Assembly: GCF_046298265.1 (NCBI RefSeq)
Contig: NZ_JBKAHK010000004.1
Span: 375,149 to 439,148, forward strand
DNA: 64,000 nt
Direction of reading: 5' to 3'
Origin: Gillisia xinjiangensis
GTDB taxonomy: Bacteria; Bacteroidota; Bacteroidia; Flavobacteriales; Flavobacteriaceae
How positions within the stretch are numbered: the first letter of the stretch is position 1; every line of letters starts with the position of its first letter. Below are positions 53,068 through 61,977 of the stretch, in pieces. The notes under the pieces are model-generated. The model was not told the origin of the DNA. It saw only the letters and a program-made list of their open reading frames with translations, and ran no database searches. The translations under genes and the position numbers were made by a program.

Positions 53068-54144
53068 TTAAAACACATCGCTGTTTTCTCTGAGTTTCCG
53101 TGTGTTTTCAACCAATGCCAACTCATCTATAATTCTTTGAATATCCCCATTGATAATGTTGGACAAATCATAGAGCGTAAGATTAATACGGTGATCTGTA
53201 ACCCTGCCCTGGGAATAATTGTAGGTGCGTATCTTTGCGCTTCGATCTCCGCTGGAAACCATAGAGTTCCGCTTTGCAGAATCCAGTTCCATTTGCTTGG
53301 CAAGTTCCTGCTCATACAACCTGGATCTCAAAACCCTAAAAGCTTTTTCCTTGTTTTTATGCTGGGATTTCTGATCCTGACATTGAGCGACCAATCCTGT
53401 TGGAACGTGCGTTAACCGCACTGCTGAATAGGTGGTGTTTACCGATTGTCCTCCGGGACCTGAAGAACAGAAATAATCTATCCTCACGTCTTTGGGGTTT
53501 ATTTCAACATCAAATTCCTCCGCTTCAGGAAGTACCATCACCGTTGCGGCAGAGGTATGTACTCTTCCCTGGGTTTCTGTTTGCGGCACCCGTTGTACCC
53601 GGTGAACACCGGCTTCAAATTTAAGAGTCCCGTACACATCTTCTCCGGTAACTTCAAAGATCATTTCCTTGAAACCGCCACTTGTACCCTCATTATAATC
53701 TACAATGGTGGCCTTCCAGCCTTTGCTCTCCACATATTTGGTGTACATTTTATAAAGATCTCCCGCAAAAATACTGGCTTCATCCCCACCAGTACCTGCA
53801 CGAATCTCCATGACAACATTCTTTGCATCTTCAGGATCCTTGGGAACCAACATGATCCTTATTTTATCCTCCAGTTTGGCAAGTTCATTCTTGGAATCCT
53901 CTAACTGATGTTTTGCCATTTCAGTCATTTCAGGATCACTGCCATCGGAGATCATTTCCTGGGCTTCCTCAATATTATCTGTAAGTTCTATATATCGCTC
54001 GCGCACATCCATGAGCGCTTTAAGATCCTTGTATTCTTTATTAAGTTCTATGTACCGCTTCTGATCGGAAATCACATCCGGTTGAATGATAAGATCATTC
54101 ACCTCATCAAAGCGTTGCTTCACTATATTCAGCTTCTCAATCAT
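53068..54144 (-). CDS. prfA: Peptide chain release factor 1
   Basis: Recognises UAA and UAG and triggers peptide release. The 358-residue protein has the coiled amino-terminal domain, the AGTGGDEASIFAGDLYKMY block, the recognition region VPQTETQGRVHTSAA (PxT as PQT, residues 187-189), and GGQ at 231-233 within CSSGPGGQSVNTTYSA. The PxT motif rather than SPF identifies it as RF1 and not RF2. A -7 box lies 24 bp upstream. Confidence 0.97.
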   Translation of the reverse strand: MIEKLNIVKQRFDEVNDLIIQPDVISDQKRYIELNKEYKDLKALMDVRERYIELTDNIEEAQEMISDGSDPEMTEMAKHQLEDSKNELAKLEDKIRIMLVPKDPEDAKNVVMEIRAGTGGDEASIFAGDLYKMYTKYVESKGWKATIVDYNEGTSGGFKEMIFEVTGEDVYGTLKFEAGVHRVQRVPQTETQGRVHTSAATVMVLPEAEEFDVEINPKDVRIDYFCSSGPGGQSVNTTYSAVRLTHVPTGLVAQCQDQKSQHKNKEKAFRVLRSRLYEQELAKQMELDSAKRNSMVSSGDRSAKIRTYNYSQGRVTDHRINLTLYDLSNIINGDIQRIIDELALVENTRKLRENSDVF

Positions 54145-54168
54145 AAATTTTCACAAAATTTTTCGGAA

Positions 54169-54176
54169 CAAATTTA
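54169..54176 (-). promoter_or_regulatory. -7 element for prfA-pyrF
   Basis: TAAATTTG on the minus strand, 24 bp before the prfA ATG at 54144. Confidence 0.55.
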
Positions 54177-54221
54177 CAATAATTCCTTGGATTTAGAATT
54201 ACCGGAATTTGGTAAAAAAGT

Positions 54222-54455
54222 ATTGAGATGTGAGATATGAGAGGTAAGATAGATCATTCATGATTTTTAATTCTAAGCTCGTACTAAAAAGGGCTTGTTT
54301 CAGGGTTCAAGTTTCTTTACTCATTTCTCAATACTCAATACTCATTTCTCCCGCTGATCTCGCAGATTTTCGCAGAAATCAATCTTCCATGGTTTTTAGC
54401 CACGAATACACGAATTTTTTTTCTCAATACTCATTACTCAGATTTCAAATCTTGA
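54222..54455. repeat. Dispersed low-complexity intergenic phrases
   Basis: Contains GAGATGTGAGATATGAGA, TTTCTCAATACTCAATACTC, CCCGCTGATCTCGCAGATTT (54350 on), CACGAATACACGAATTTTTT and another CTCAATACTC run. The phrases match those at 49765-50000. No gene lies between 54145 and 54455. Confidence 0.65.
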
Positions 54456-55637
54456 TTATGAATACTCAAATTCCCCGAACTCGCTTTTAATGGTGAGTTT
54501 TTTAGTTTCTGAAGCTTCCACGCGGCCTATTATTTTGGCATCTACTTCAAAGGATTTTGAAATATTTATAATTTCATCGGCGATATTTTCATCCACATAC
54601 AGTTCCATCCGGTGTCCCATATTGAATACCTGGTACATTTCTTTCCAGTCGGTTTTACTTTCTTCCTGAATTAATTTAAAGAGCGGTGGCACCTCAAAAA
54701 GATCATCTTTAATAATATGGAGGTTATCTATAAAATGAAGGATCTTTGTTTGCGCTCCCCCGCTGCAATGCACCATTCCGCTAATCTCTTTATTGCTGAA
54801 TCTCTTCAGGATTTTTTTGATAATTGGAGCATAGGTTCTGGTTGGAGAAAGCACAAGTTTACCAGCATTCAAAGGGGAATTTTCAACTTTATCGGTGAGT
54901 TTTTTACTGCCGGAATAAATCAAATCTTCGGGAATGCTGTTATCAAAACTTTCCGGATATTTTTCGGCTAAAACTTTAGAAAACACATCGTGACGGGCTG
55001 ACGTCAGGCCATTGCTCCCCATTCCGCCGTTATATTCCTTTTCATAGGTAGCTTTTCCAAACGAAGCTAATCCTACAATCACATTTCCGGGTTTTATATT
55101 GGAATTATCGATAACATCACTTTTTTTCATCCTGGCGGTAACTGTAGAATCTACAATGATGGTTCTCACAAGATCGCCAACATCTGCCGTTTCTCCTCCG
55201 GTGGAATGAATTACCACTCCGTGTTCCTTGAGATCCTTCAAAAGTTCCTCGGTGCCATTGATGATCTGGGAGATAACTTCTCCGGTAATAAGGTTCTTAT
55301 TACGGCCTATGGTAGAAGAAAGAAGAATGTTATCTGTAGCGCCTACACAAAGCAGGTCGTCTATATTCATAATAAGCGCATCCTGAGCGATACCTTTCCA
55401 AACCGAAACGTCTCCGGTTTCCTTCCAGTACATATATGCCAGCGATGATTTTGTACCAGCACCATCGGCATGCATGATCAGGCAATAATCCTCATCTCCC
55501 GTGAGATGATCGGGAACAATTTTGCAAAAAGCCTTCGGAAAAAGCCCTTTATCCACATTTTTTATCGCCTTGTGTACATCTTCTTTTCCTGCAGATACCC
55601 CTCTTCCGGCATATCGTTTACTTATTTCCTGACTCAT
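54456..55637 (-). CDS. purM: Phosphoribosylformylglycinamidine cyclo-ligase (AIR synthase)
   Basis: Makes aminoimidazole ribotide in purine synthesis. The 393-residue form is the longer Bacteroidota type, with SKRYAGRGVSAGKEDVHKAI, IMHADGAGTKSSLAYMYW, MNIDDLLCVGATDNILLSST, HSTGGETADVGDLVRTIIVD, VGLASFGKATYE and MVHCSGGAQTKI. I choose the ATG at 55637 (MSQEISKRYAGRG); an upstream reading from 55730 would run across the -7 box at 55662-55669 and has no family similarity. Confidence 0.94.
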   Translation of the reverse strand: MSQEISKRYAGRGVSAGKEDVHKAIKNVDKGLFPKAFCKIVPDHLTGDEDYCLIMHADGAGTKSSLAYMYWKETGDVSVWKGIAQDALIMNIDDLLCVGATDNILLSSTIGRNKNLITGEVISQIINGTEELLKDLKEHGVVIHSTGGETADVGDLVRTIIVDSTVTARMKKSDVIDNSNIKPGNVIVGLASFGKATYEKEYNGGMGSNGLTSARHDVFSKVLAEKYPESFDNSIPEDLIYSGSKKLTDKVENSPLNAGKLVLSPTRTYAPIIKKILKRFSNKEISGMVHCSGGAQTKILHFIDNLHIIKDDLFEVPPLFKLIQEESKTDWKEMYQVFNMGHRMELYVDENIADEIINISKSFEVDAKIIGRVEASETKKLTIKSEFGEFEYS

Positions 55638-55661
55638 GGAATGCTTTCTTTTATGAGATCT

Positions 55662-55669
55662 CAAAGATA
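55662..55669 (-). promoter_or_regulatory. -7 element for purM
   Basis: TATCTTTG on the minus strand, 24 bp before the purM ATG at 55637. It supports the shorter start. Confidence 0.65.
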
Positions 55670-55730
55670 CATGGTTTAGATTTTTCATCAAGGGTGTAAA
55701 AGCAAAAAGAGGCAACTTAATTTCGCGCAA

Positions 55731-55769
55731 AAAAAAGACCTCACAGGTTTTAAAACTGTGAGGTCTGGT
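55731..55769 (-). terminator. glnN terminator
   Basis: GACCTCACAG (55737-55746) and CTGTGAGGTC (55756-55765) form a 10-bp stem with a further palindromic centre. In the minus direction it is followed by a run of Ts, about 25 nt after the glnN stop. Confidence 0.85.
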
Positions 55770-55789
55770 TGATTGATATTAAATGAATA

Positions 55790-57976
55790 TTATCGCGTAA
55801 ACAATAATTCCCTGTATTTGGTCAATGGCCAAAGCTCATCATCTACTACTAACTCCAGTTTATCGCAATGATATCTGATGGTCTCAAAATAAGGTTTCAC
55901 CTTCTCACAATAAGCAAAAGCCCGTTTTTCAGAATCCTCTATTATATTTGCTTTTTTGCGCTCTTCGATCATCGCATTGATATCAAAATGAATATGCTCG
56001 ATATGTTCAGAAATCTCTTTAATGATCTTCAATTGTTCCTTGGAATGATTTTCAAAATCTGTGGTAAAAATTTCTTTTAAGCCCCGCACATTCTCAATCA
56101 GGATATTTTGATAACGTATTGCGGTTGGGATAACGTGGTTACGCGCAATATCCCCCAAAACACGTCCTTCAATCTGTATCCTCATAGAGTAATCCTCCAG
56201 TTCTATTTCATGACGTGCTTCAATTTCCCTTTTATTCATCACACCCATTTCTTCATAAAGTGCGATGGTTTTTTTAGAAACCTGGGCTTTTAAAGCTCCC
56301 GGGGTAGTTTTATTATTACTCAAGCCGCGTTTTTTTGCTTCATCCTGCCATGCATCGGAATAACCATCCCCTTCAAACCTGATTTTTTTGGATTTTTTGA
56401 TGTAGTCCCTCAAAATATTGAAAATGGCATCATCCTTTTTCATGTTCTTGTCTTTCACCAATGCATCAACGCTCTTTTTGAAATCGGTAAGTTGCTTGGC
56501 TACTATGGTATTTAAAACCATCATCGGATCGGCACAGTTTGCAGTAGAACCTACCGCCCTGAATTCAAATTTATTACCGGTAAAAGCAAATGGAGAAGTA
56601 CGGTTCCTGTCTGTATTATCCAATAAGATCTCTGGTATTTTACCTACCACGTTCAATTTGAGGTCGGTTTTTTCCTGAGGTGATAATTTCCCGTCGGTTA
56701 CTTTTTCCAGTTCATTTAAGACTTCTGTTAACTGACTTCCTATAAAGGCTGAAATAATGGCCGGTGGCGCTTCATTTGCACCCAATCTATGGTCGTTCGA
56801 GGCGCTTGCAATGGTTGCACGAACAAGTTCCTCGTTATCATGCAAGGCTTTTATTGTATTTATAAAGAAGGTAAGAAATTGCAAATTCTTCATTGGGGTG
56901 GTACCGGGACTTAAAAGATTTATTCCAGTATTGGTACTCAATGACCAGTTGTTGTGTTTTCCGCTTCCATTAATTCCGGCGAAAGGTTTTTCGTGGAACA
57001 AGACCTTAAAGTTATGGCGTTCTGCCACCTTATCCATTAAATCCATCAGCAGCGAGTTATGATCTACCGCAAGATTGCATTCTTCAAAAATAGGAGCCAG
57101 TTCAAATTGGTTTGGTGCCACCTCGTTATGACGGGTTTTTACCGGAATTCCCAACAACATACATTCAATTTCCAGATCTCTCATATAAGCTAAAGCTCGG
57201 GATGGAATGGAACCAAAATAATGATCGTCCAGTTGTTGTCCTTTTGCGGGGGAATGACCTAAAAGAGTACGTCCGGAAAGTTGAAGATCCGGCCTTGATA
57301 AATACAAAGCGGAATCTATAAGGAAATATTCCTGTTCCCATCCAAGGGTTACATTTACCTTATTTACATTTTTATCAAAATATTTTGCAACGGCAGTTGC
57401 AGCTTGATCAACAGATTGCAACGCACGAAGTAAGGGAGTTTTATAATCCAGGGCTTCTCCTGTATAAGAAACATAAACCGTTGGAATACACAAAGTCGTT
57501 CCATAAATAAAGGCCGGAGAAGTTGGATCCCATGCGGTATAACCTCTGGCTTCAAAGGTATTGCGTATTCCCCCGTGAGGAAAACTGGAAGCATCTGGTT
57601 CCTGCTGTACAAGTTGAGTTCCGCCAAATTTCTCTATGGCAAGTCCATCTCCTATAGTTTCAAAAAAAGCATCATGTTTTTCAGCGGTAGAACCTGTTAA
57701 AGGCTGAAACCAATGCGTGTAATGAGTAACTCCTTTAGAAATTGCCCATTCTTTCATCCCCGTGGAAATGTGGTCGGCTACAACCCGGCTTATCTTTAAA
57801 CCAGATTTATTTGCATCAATAATATTTTGGTAAGCCTCTTTTGTAAGAAACTGACGCATAACGGTCTCATTGAAAACATTGTTGCCAAAAAGTTCCGATC
57901 GCCTTTTGGTCTCTTTTATCTTTACCGGTTTCCGGTTAAAGGTTTCTTTTAAAGCTTGAAATCTTAAGGTAGACAT
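55790..57976 (-). CDS. glnN: Glutamine synthetase type III
   Basis: Makes glutamine from glutamate, ammonium and ATP. The 728-residue length and blocks identify type III (GlnN): ELFGNNVFNETVMRQFLTKE, HYTHWFQPLTGSTAEKHDAF, HGGIRNTFEARGYTAWDPTS, NGSGKHNNWSLSTNTGINLL, GANEAPPAIISAFIGSQL and FTGNKFEFRAVGSTANCADP. It is monocistronic with its own terminator. The promoter has a palindrome matching the one upstream of glnK-amt, suggesting joint nitrogen control. Confidence 0.96.
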   Translation of the reverse strand: MSTLRFQALKETFNRKPVKIKETKRRSELFGNNVFNETVMRQFLTKEAYQNIIDANKSGLKISRVVADHISTGMKEWAISKGVTHYTHWFQPLTGSTAEKHDAFFETIGDGLAIEKFGGTQLVQQEPDASSFPHGGIRNTFEARGYTAWDPTSPAFIYGTTLCIPTVYVSYTGEALDYKTPLLRALQSVDQAATAVAKYFDKNVNKVNVTLGWEQEYFLIDSALYLSRPDLQLSGRTLLGHSPAKGQQLDDHYFGSIPSRALAYMRDLEIECMLLGIPVKTRHNEVAPNQFELAPIFEECNLAVDHNSLLMDLMDKVAERHNFKVLFHEKPFAGINGSGKHNNWSLSTNTGINLLSPGTTPMKNLQFLTFFINTIKALHDNEELVRATIASASNDHRLGANEAPPAIISAFIGSQLTEVLNELEKVTDGKLSPQEKTDLKLNVVGKIPEILLDNTDRNRTSPFAFTGNKFEFRAVGSTANCADPMMVLNTIVAKQLTDFKKSVDALVKDKNMKKDDAIFNILRDYIKKSKKIRFEGDGYSDAWQDEAKKRGLSNNKTTPGALKAQVSKKTIALYEEMGVMNKREIEARHEIELEDYSMRIQIEGRVLGDIARNHVIPTAIRYQNILIENVRGLKEIFTTDFENHSKEQLKIIKEISEHIEHIHFDINAMIEERKKANIIEDSEKRAFAYCEKVKPYFETIRYHCDKLELVVDDELWPLTKYRELLFTR

Positions 57977-58007
57977 ATAAAGGTATATTTTTAAGGGTTA
58001 ACGCCGA

Positions 58008-58015
58008 CAAAAATA
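58008..58015 (-). promoter_or_regulatory. -7 element for glnN
   Basis: TATTTTTG on the minus strand, 31 bp before the glnN ATG at 57976. Confidence 0.6.
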
Positions 58016-58031
58016 CATATTTATGCAACAT

Positions 58032-58050
58032 ACCCTATAAATTTTAGGGT
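58032..58050. promoter_or_regulatory. Palindromic operator candidate upstream of glnN
   Basis: ACCCTATAAATTTTAGGGT, with CCCTA and TAGGG arms around a 7-nt centre. The centre is about 30 bp upstream of the -7 box centre, nearly the same offset as the glnK-amt palindrome. Confidence 0.6.
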
Positions 58051-58094
58051 TAAATTTTTAAATTTATGCTATTTAATTTCGAAACCCCCTAAAA

Positions 58095-59039
58095 TTAGTC
58101 TATAAAGGCCATTCCAATAAAAATAACATAACTCACAAAAAGGATTAAGCCTTTATACCTTCCGAAGATAAATTTCCTCGGAAGAAATGCCAGTGGGATC
58201 AAGATAAAAGCAAATCCCAGCATCCAGAAGATATCGCTTGTAAGGATTTGTTCAGATTGTAAATAGATGGGTTGAATTAAAGCAGTTATTCCTAAAACCG
58301 AAGCGATATTAAAGATATTCGAGCCTATTAAATTCCCAAGGGAAAGCGCTTTCTCCTGTTTTAGCGCGGCAATAACCGAAGCTGCCAGTTCCGGAACACT
58401 GGTCCCTATCGCGATAATGGTTACAGAAATTACCCGCTCGCTTACTCCTAGCATTCCGGCCAAATCTACGGCCCCATTAACCAGCAATTCCGATCCTCCC
58501 CAAAGGGCAACCCCGCCTATTACAAGCCAAATGATGGTTTTAAAACCAGAAGTTACTTTCAGGGATTCATCTATTCCTTCAACTTCTACATGAATTTTTC
58601 GCGCTCTTCGAATTAAAAGGAACAAGTATAAAAGTATGGCCACAAGGAACACTCCGCCTTCCAGTCTTGATAAATGTCCGCCACTGCTTAAAAAAAAGAA
58701 TAGAGCAATGGAGAACACCATCATTACAGGCCAGTTAAACCTGTAAAAATCGCGATCGATAGTAAGTGGGGAGATAATAGCTGTTATTCCAAGCACCAAT
58801 CCTAAATTGGCAATATTGGAGCCTATAACATTCCCAAGGGAAATATCAGAAAAACCGCCAAGAGCAGCCTGTAAACTTACCAGTAATTCCGGGGCAGAGG
58901 TTGCAAAAGAGACAACCGTTAACCCAATCACCATTTTAGAAATGTTGAATTTAAAAGATAAAGCAACCGCCGCCCGTACAAGGAACTCTCCTCCCACTAC
59001 CAGCAAAGCCAGACCAATAAGTATAAACAAAATGCTCAT
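58095..59039 (-). CDS. Calcium/sodium antiporter (CaCA, YrbG-like)
   Basis: A 314-residue inner-membrane exchanger of about ten helices with two inverted alpha-repeats. The first has KMVIGLTVVSFATSAPELLV and LGNVIGSNIANLGLVLGI; the second has VISVTIIAIGTSVPELAASV and LGNLIGSNIFNIASVLGI. These acidic GTSVPE-type motifs form the ion sites. Ion choice cannot be read with certainty. A TATCTTCG near 59053-59060 (minus) may be its -7 box. Confidence 0.93.
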   Translation of the reverse strand: MSILFILIGLALLVVGGEFLVRAAVALSFKFNISKMVIGLTVVSFATSAPELLVSLQAALGGFSDISLGNVIGSNIANLGLVLGITAIISPLTIDRDFYRFNWPVMMVFSIALFFFLSSGGHLSRLEGGVFLVAILLYLFLLIRRARKIHVEVEGIDESLKVTSGFKTIIWLVIGGVALWGGSELLVNGAVDLAGMLGVSERVISVTIIAIGTSVPELAASVIAALKQEKALSLGNLIGSNIFNIASVLGITALIQPIYLQSEQILTSDIFWMLGFAFILIPLAFLPRKFIFGRYKGLILFVSYVIFIGMAFID

Positions 59040-59131
59040 TATTTTTTTTTGGCGAAGATAAAGAAACTAAACATGAATATCCATCTTCCTATTTCAAACT
59101 ACAAAATTAGGTTATGAACTATTTTTATCGT

Positions 59132-59139
59132 TATATTTG
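59132..59139 (+). promoter_or_regulatory. -7 element for the blaI-like operon
   Basis: TATATTTG matches TAnnTTTG, 39 bp before the ATG at 59179. No clear TACA-type BlaI operator was recognised. Confidence 0.55.
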
Positions 59140-59178
59140 AAAACTATGTTTCTAGTACTGCGTTTAAAAAAATAAATC

Positions 59179-59538
59179 ATGGAAAAACTCACCAATAAAG
59201 AAGAAGAGATCATGCACATCTTATGGAAGCTGGAGAAAGCTTTTGTAAAAGAAGTGCTGGCAGAGATCACTGAAGAAAATCTTCATTATAACACCGTATC
59301 CACTATTATTAGAAATATGGAGGAAAAAGGTTATGTGTCTCATAAAGCTTATGGTAAAACCCATCAATATTTCCCGGTGGTTTCCAAAGAGGTCTACCGG
59401 AAACAATTCATGAATACCGCCACAAAAAAATTCTTCGACAACTCTTATAAAAGCATGGTCTCCTTTTTTGCCAAAGAAGAAAAGATTAGCGCTGCAGAGT
59501 TGAGGGAAATTCTGGACATCATCGAAAAAAAGAAATAA
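59179..59538 (+). CDS. BlaI/MecI/CopY family repressor
   Basis: A 119-residue winged-helix repressor: LTNKEEEIMHILWKLEKAFV, then TVSTIIRNMEEKGYVSHKAY and GKTHQYFPVVSKEVYRKQF. Such proteins dimerise and block their own operon until cleaved after signalling by a BlaR1 partner, whose gene follows by 1 bp. In Bacteroidota these pairs are common and usually not tied to beta-lactam resistance. Confidence 0.93.
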   Translation: MEKLTNKEEEIMHILWKLEKAFVKEVLAEITEENLHYNTVSTIIRNMEEKGYVSHKAYGKTHQYFPVVSKEVYRKQFMNTATKKFFDNSYKSMVSFFAKEEKISAAELREILDIIEKKK

Positions 59539-59539
59539 C

Positions 59540-60253
59540 ATGGAAGCTATCTCGATCTACATTCTAAAAAGTGCTGGATTATTAAGCCTTTTCTATTTGG
59601 TTTATATCCTGTTGCTTAAAAATGATACTTCCTTTCAGTTAAACCGAAAATTCCTGATCCTTGGAATTATTGCTGCTTTTATAGTACCTGCGGCAGTATT
59701 CACAAAAACTATACGGGTAGAAAGCCAGGAGCTTGCAGCAGAAAATTTCATTATAACCGAAGGTTTTACAGGGGAAATTTCCATCCTTCCTCAGGAAGAG
59801 CCTTTAAACGGATGGCAAATCGCAGGATTTATTTATTTTTTAGGTTTAAGCTTTTTTCTAATCCGGTTTGGGTTTCAGCTTATTTCACTTTTAAATATCA
59901 TTAGGAACCAACCAAAATTAAAGGAAGCGGGAATTACCATCCTCCATACCGAAGAGGCTATTCCGCCATTTTCATTTTTCAAATACATCATTCTCAACCC
60001 TAAATTGCATAGCCCGCAAGAATTGGAAATAATCCTGCAGCACGAAAAAATTCACGCTGCACAAAATCATTCTGCCGATGTGCTTTTAGCAAATCTAACC
60101 ACTGCAGTGCTTTGGTTTAATCCGTTGGTTTGGTTTTATAGGAAAAACATCCTTCAGAATCTTGAGTTTATAGCCGATAAAGAAACAATTGCAAAAAACA
60201 TCTCCCGGAAACGGTATCAGGAAACACTTCTTAAAGTATGCCTGGCGAATTGA
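59540..60253 (+). CDS. BlaR1-like M56 metallopeptidase, 5' part ended by in-frame TGA
   Basis: The sensor-protease half of a BlaI/BlaR1 pair. The 237 residues include three or four helices, the motif AIPPFSFFKYIILNP and the zinc site HEKIH at about residues 168-172, with LWFNPLVWFYRKNILQNLEF after it. Translation ends at TGA (60251-60253) after LLKVCLAN. In frame beyond the stop are 18 more codons (QPALSNSFYQSFIKKRIL) that read like the normal continuation of this family, then the MLHKKST start of the next frame. Confidence 0.87.
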   Translation: MEAISIYILKSAGLLSLFYLVYILLLKNDTSFQLNRKFLILGIIAAFIVPAAVFTKTIRVESQELAAENFIITEGFTGEISILPQEEPLNGWQIAGFIYFLGLSFFLIRFGFQLISLLNIIRNQPKLKEAGITILHTEEAIPPFSFFKYIILNPKLHSPQELEIILQHEKIHAAQNHSADVLLANLTTAVLWFNPLVWFYRKNILQNLEFIADKETIAKNISRKRYQETLLKVCLAN

Positions 60254-60307
60254 CAGCCGGCACTTTCCAATTCATTTTATCAATCATTTATCAAAAAACG
60301 AATCCTT

Positions 60308-61768
60308 ATGCTTCACAAAAAATCTACATCGAATAATTTATGGAAGATGACTGCGGTCCTTCCGCTCGTGCTCGCTTTTCTGCTTGTTTTTAATGTAAAA
60401 ACCGTGGCTCAGGTCATACCTTCCGAAGCAAAAACTGAGCTCACAAGGACTGAAAAATTTTCGGCCTCCATCTCAGAGAACAGCAGTCCGGAAGATCTCG
60501 ATTTTGCAAAGAATTTTATGCTGAAACAAAACCTTGTGCTGGAATATGAAGATATAAGTAGGACTCCGGAAGGGCTTTTAACCTCCATTACCGTCAACTT
60601 TCTCAATAAAATCAATAATAACTCGGGGAGCGTCAGCAAAAATGATCCTGATGGAATAGGCTCTTTTGTGATTTTTGTGAATAAGAACGGAGAAACAGGA
60701 GTTGCAGATGCACCGGTTTTTTCAAATGAAATAAAAACCTCCACAGACAAGGTTTTAGCTGAAATTGGATTAAATCCCCTTTTCATTATTAATAAAAAGG
60801 AATATCAGGCAGCGCAACTTTACGGGAAATCCATCCACTTAAAAAGCGGGTTTGTTTTTATCTCGCCGAATGAAGCTGAAGAGATCAAGAAATATGGAAC
60901 TAAAGCGCAGGATGGAATTATCCTTGTTGCCGAAGGTGAAATCATCGCTGATTTTTCTGAAGAAATGAAAAAGCTAGATCATGAAAATAAGAAAACCACT
61001 TTAAATTATCTTCAAATTGATGAAGGAAATAAACCCACCTTTATAACCGTAAAGAAAAACCAAAAAAATCTCGAAAAATCCCAAACGAACAAGAATAAAA
61101 GTTCAGAAAAGGATGAAAAACAGGAAAAGGAAGATAAAAAGGACACCTTGAATACGAATAAGAATGGAATAAAGATGGTGATTGGCACTGGAGCTCGTTT
61201 TGAAGCAGACAAACCAGGAATAGGAACAATATTGGCGAGAGATAGTGATGATATTTATGCATATCAAAATAGCACAAAAAGCAATCCGGCGAGCATGAAT
61301 TTTTATCTACAGGAGGGAAAACCTCTTTTGGTAGTTGACGGAGAAATAAAGGAGGCAGAATTCGAACTGAATTCTATAAAAACTGATGAAATAGCTTCCG
61401 TGACTGTTTTAAAAGGGGAAAATGCGGTAAAAAAATATGGGAAAGATGCCGAAAATGGAGTGATTGAGCTAACCACCAAAAAGGTAGATTTTGAAAACAG
61501 TTCCAAAATATTTGAGATAAAATCCTCTTTCAGCGATGCGCAGCTGGACTCACTTAAAGAGGCTGCAAAACAACAAACCAATTTTAAACTTAACTTTAAA
61601 AACATAAAAAGAAACAGCGCCGGACTAATAAGTGCTATTGATGTATCGCTAAATGGGAAAGGCCAAAAAGCTTCCGCCAGTTACAAGGTAGAAGATGGGG
61701 TTCCCACAATTTACGTTGGCGAGAAAAAGGACGGAGGAGTTATAGTTACTTCAAGTCCTTTAAAATAA
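60308..61768 (+). CDS. BlaR1-like carboxy-terminal part with TonB-plug-like segment
   Basis: A 486-residue frame in phase with the M56 part, 54 bp beyond its stop. It begins MLHKKSTSNNLWKMTAVLPL with a membrane helix (VLPLVLAFLLVFNVKTVAQV), the usual fourth helix of Bacteroidota BlaR1-like proteins. The extracytoplasmic part has repeats of the type FKLNFKNIKRNSAGLISAID. It also has a plug-like segment: GKPLLVVDGEIKEAEFELN, IASVTVLKGENAVKKYG, then AENGVIELTTKK. Alone it would be a membrane-anchored protein without protease; it may be made by reinitiation or readthrough. Confidence 0.8.
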   Translation: MLHKKSTSNNLWKMTAVLPLVLAFLLVFNVKTVAQVIPSEAKTELTRTEKFSASISENSSPEDLDFAKNFMLKQNLVLEYEDISRTPEGLLTSITVNFLNKINNNSGSVSKNDPDGIGSFVIFVNKNGETGVADAPVFSNEIKTSTDKVLAEIGLNPLFIINKKEYQAAQLYGKSIHLKSGFVFISPNEAEEIKKYGTKAQDGIILVAEGEIIADFSEEMKKLDHENKKTTLNYLQIDEGNKPTFITVKKNQKNLEKSQTNKNKSSEKDEKQEKEDKKDTLNTNKNGIKMVIGTGARFEADKPGIGTILARDSDDIYAYQNSTKSNPASMNFYLQEGKPLLVVDGEIKEAEFELNSIKTDEIASVTVLKGENAVKKYGKDAENGVIELTTKKVDFENSSKIFEIKSSFSDAQLDSLKEAAKQQTNFKLNFKNIKRNSAGLISAIDVSLNGKGQKASASYKVEDGVPTIYVGEKKDGGVIVTSSPLK

Positions 61769-61977
61769 CAGCTTCCTGGAAAAAATGCTGAATAACCCAA
61801 ATTTTAAGAGAACCGATTGAAAAAATTGGGGGTCATTCTCAAAAGTTGTAGAGGAATTAAAATTTTAAGTCCTCAACAGGGTTCACCTTCCATGGCTGGA
61901 TTATGAATGTTTGAAGTTGTTTTGTGCTAAAAACGAGGTGTATATGATTTTTAACCAGTGATTGTCCCAGGATAGGT

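Larger units (their letters stand above)
59540..61768 (+). pseudogene. Complete BlaR1-like gene interrupted by one TGA
   Basis: Taken together the two frames form one 742-codon gene in a single phase, with one TGA (60251-60253) between Asn237 and Gln239. Nothing else is disrupted. It is a nonsense mutation, a sequencing error, a natural split or a readthrough site; sequence alone cannot decide. Confidence 0.65.
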
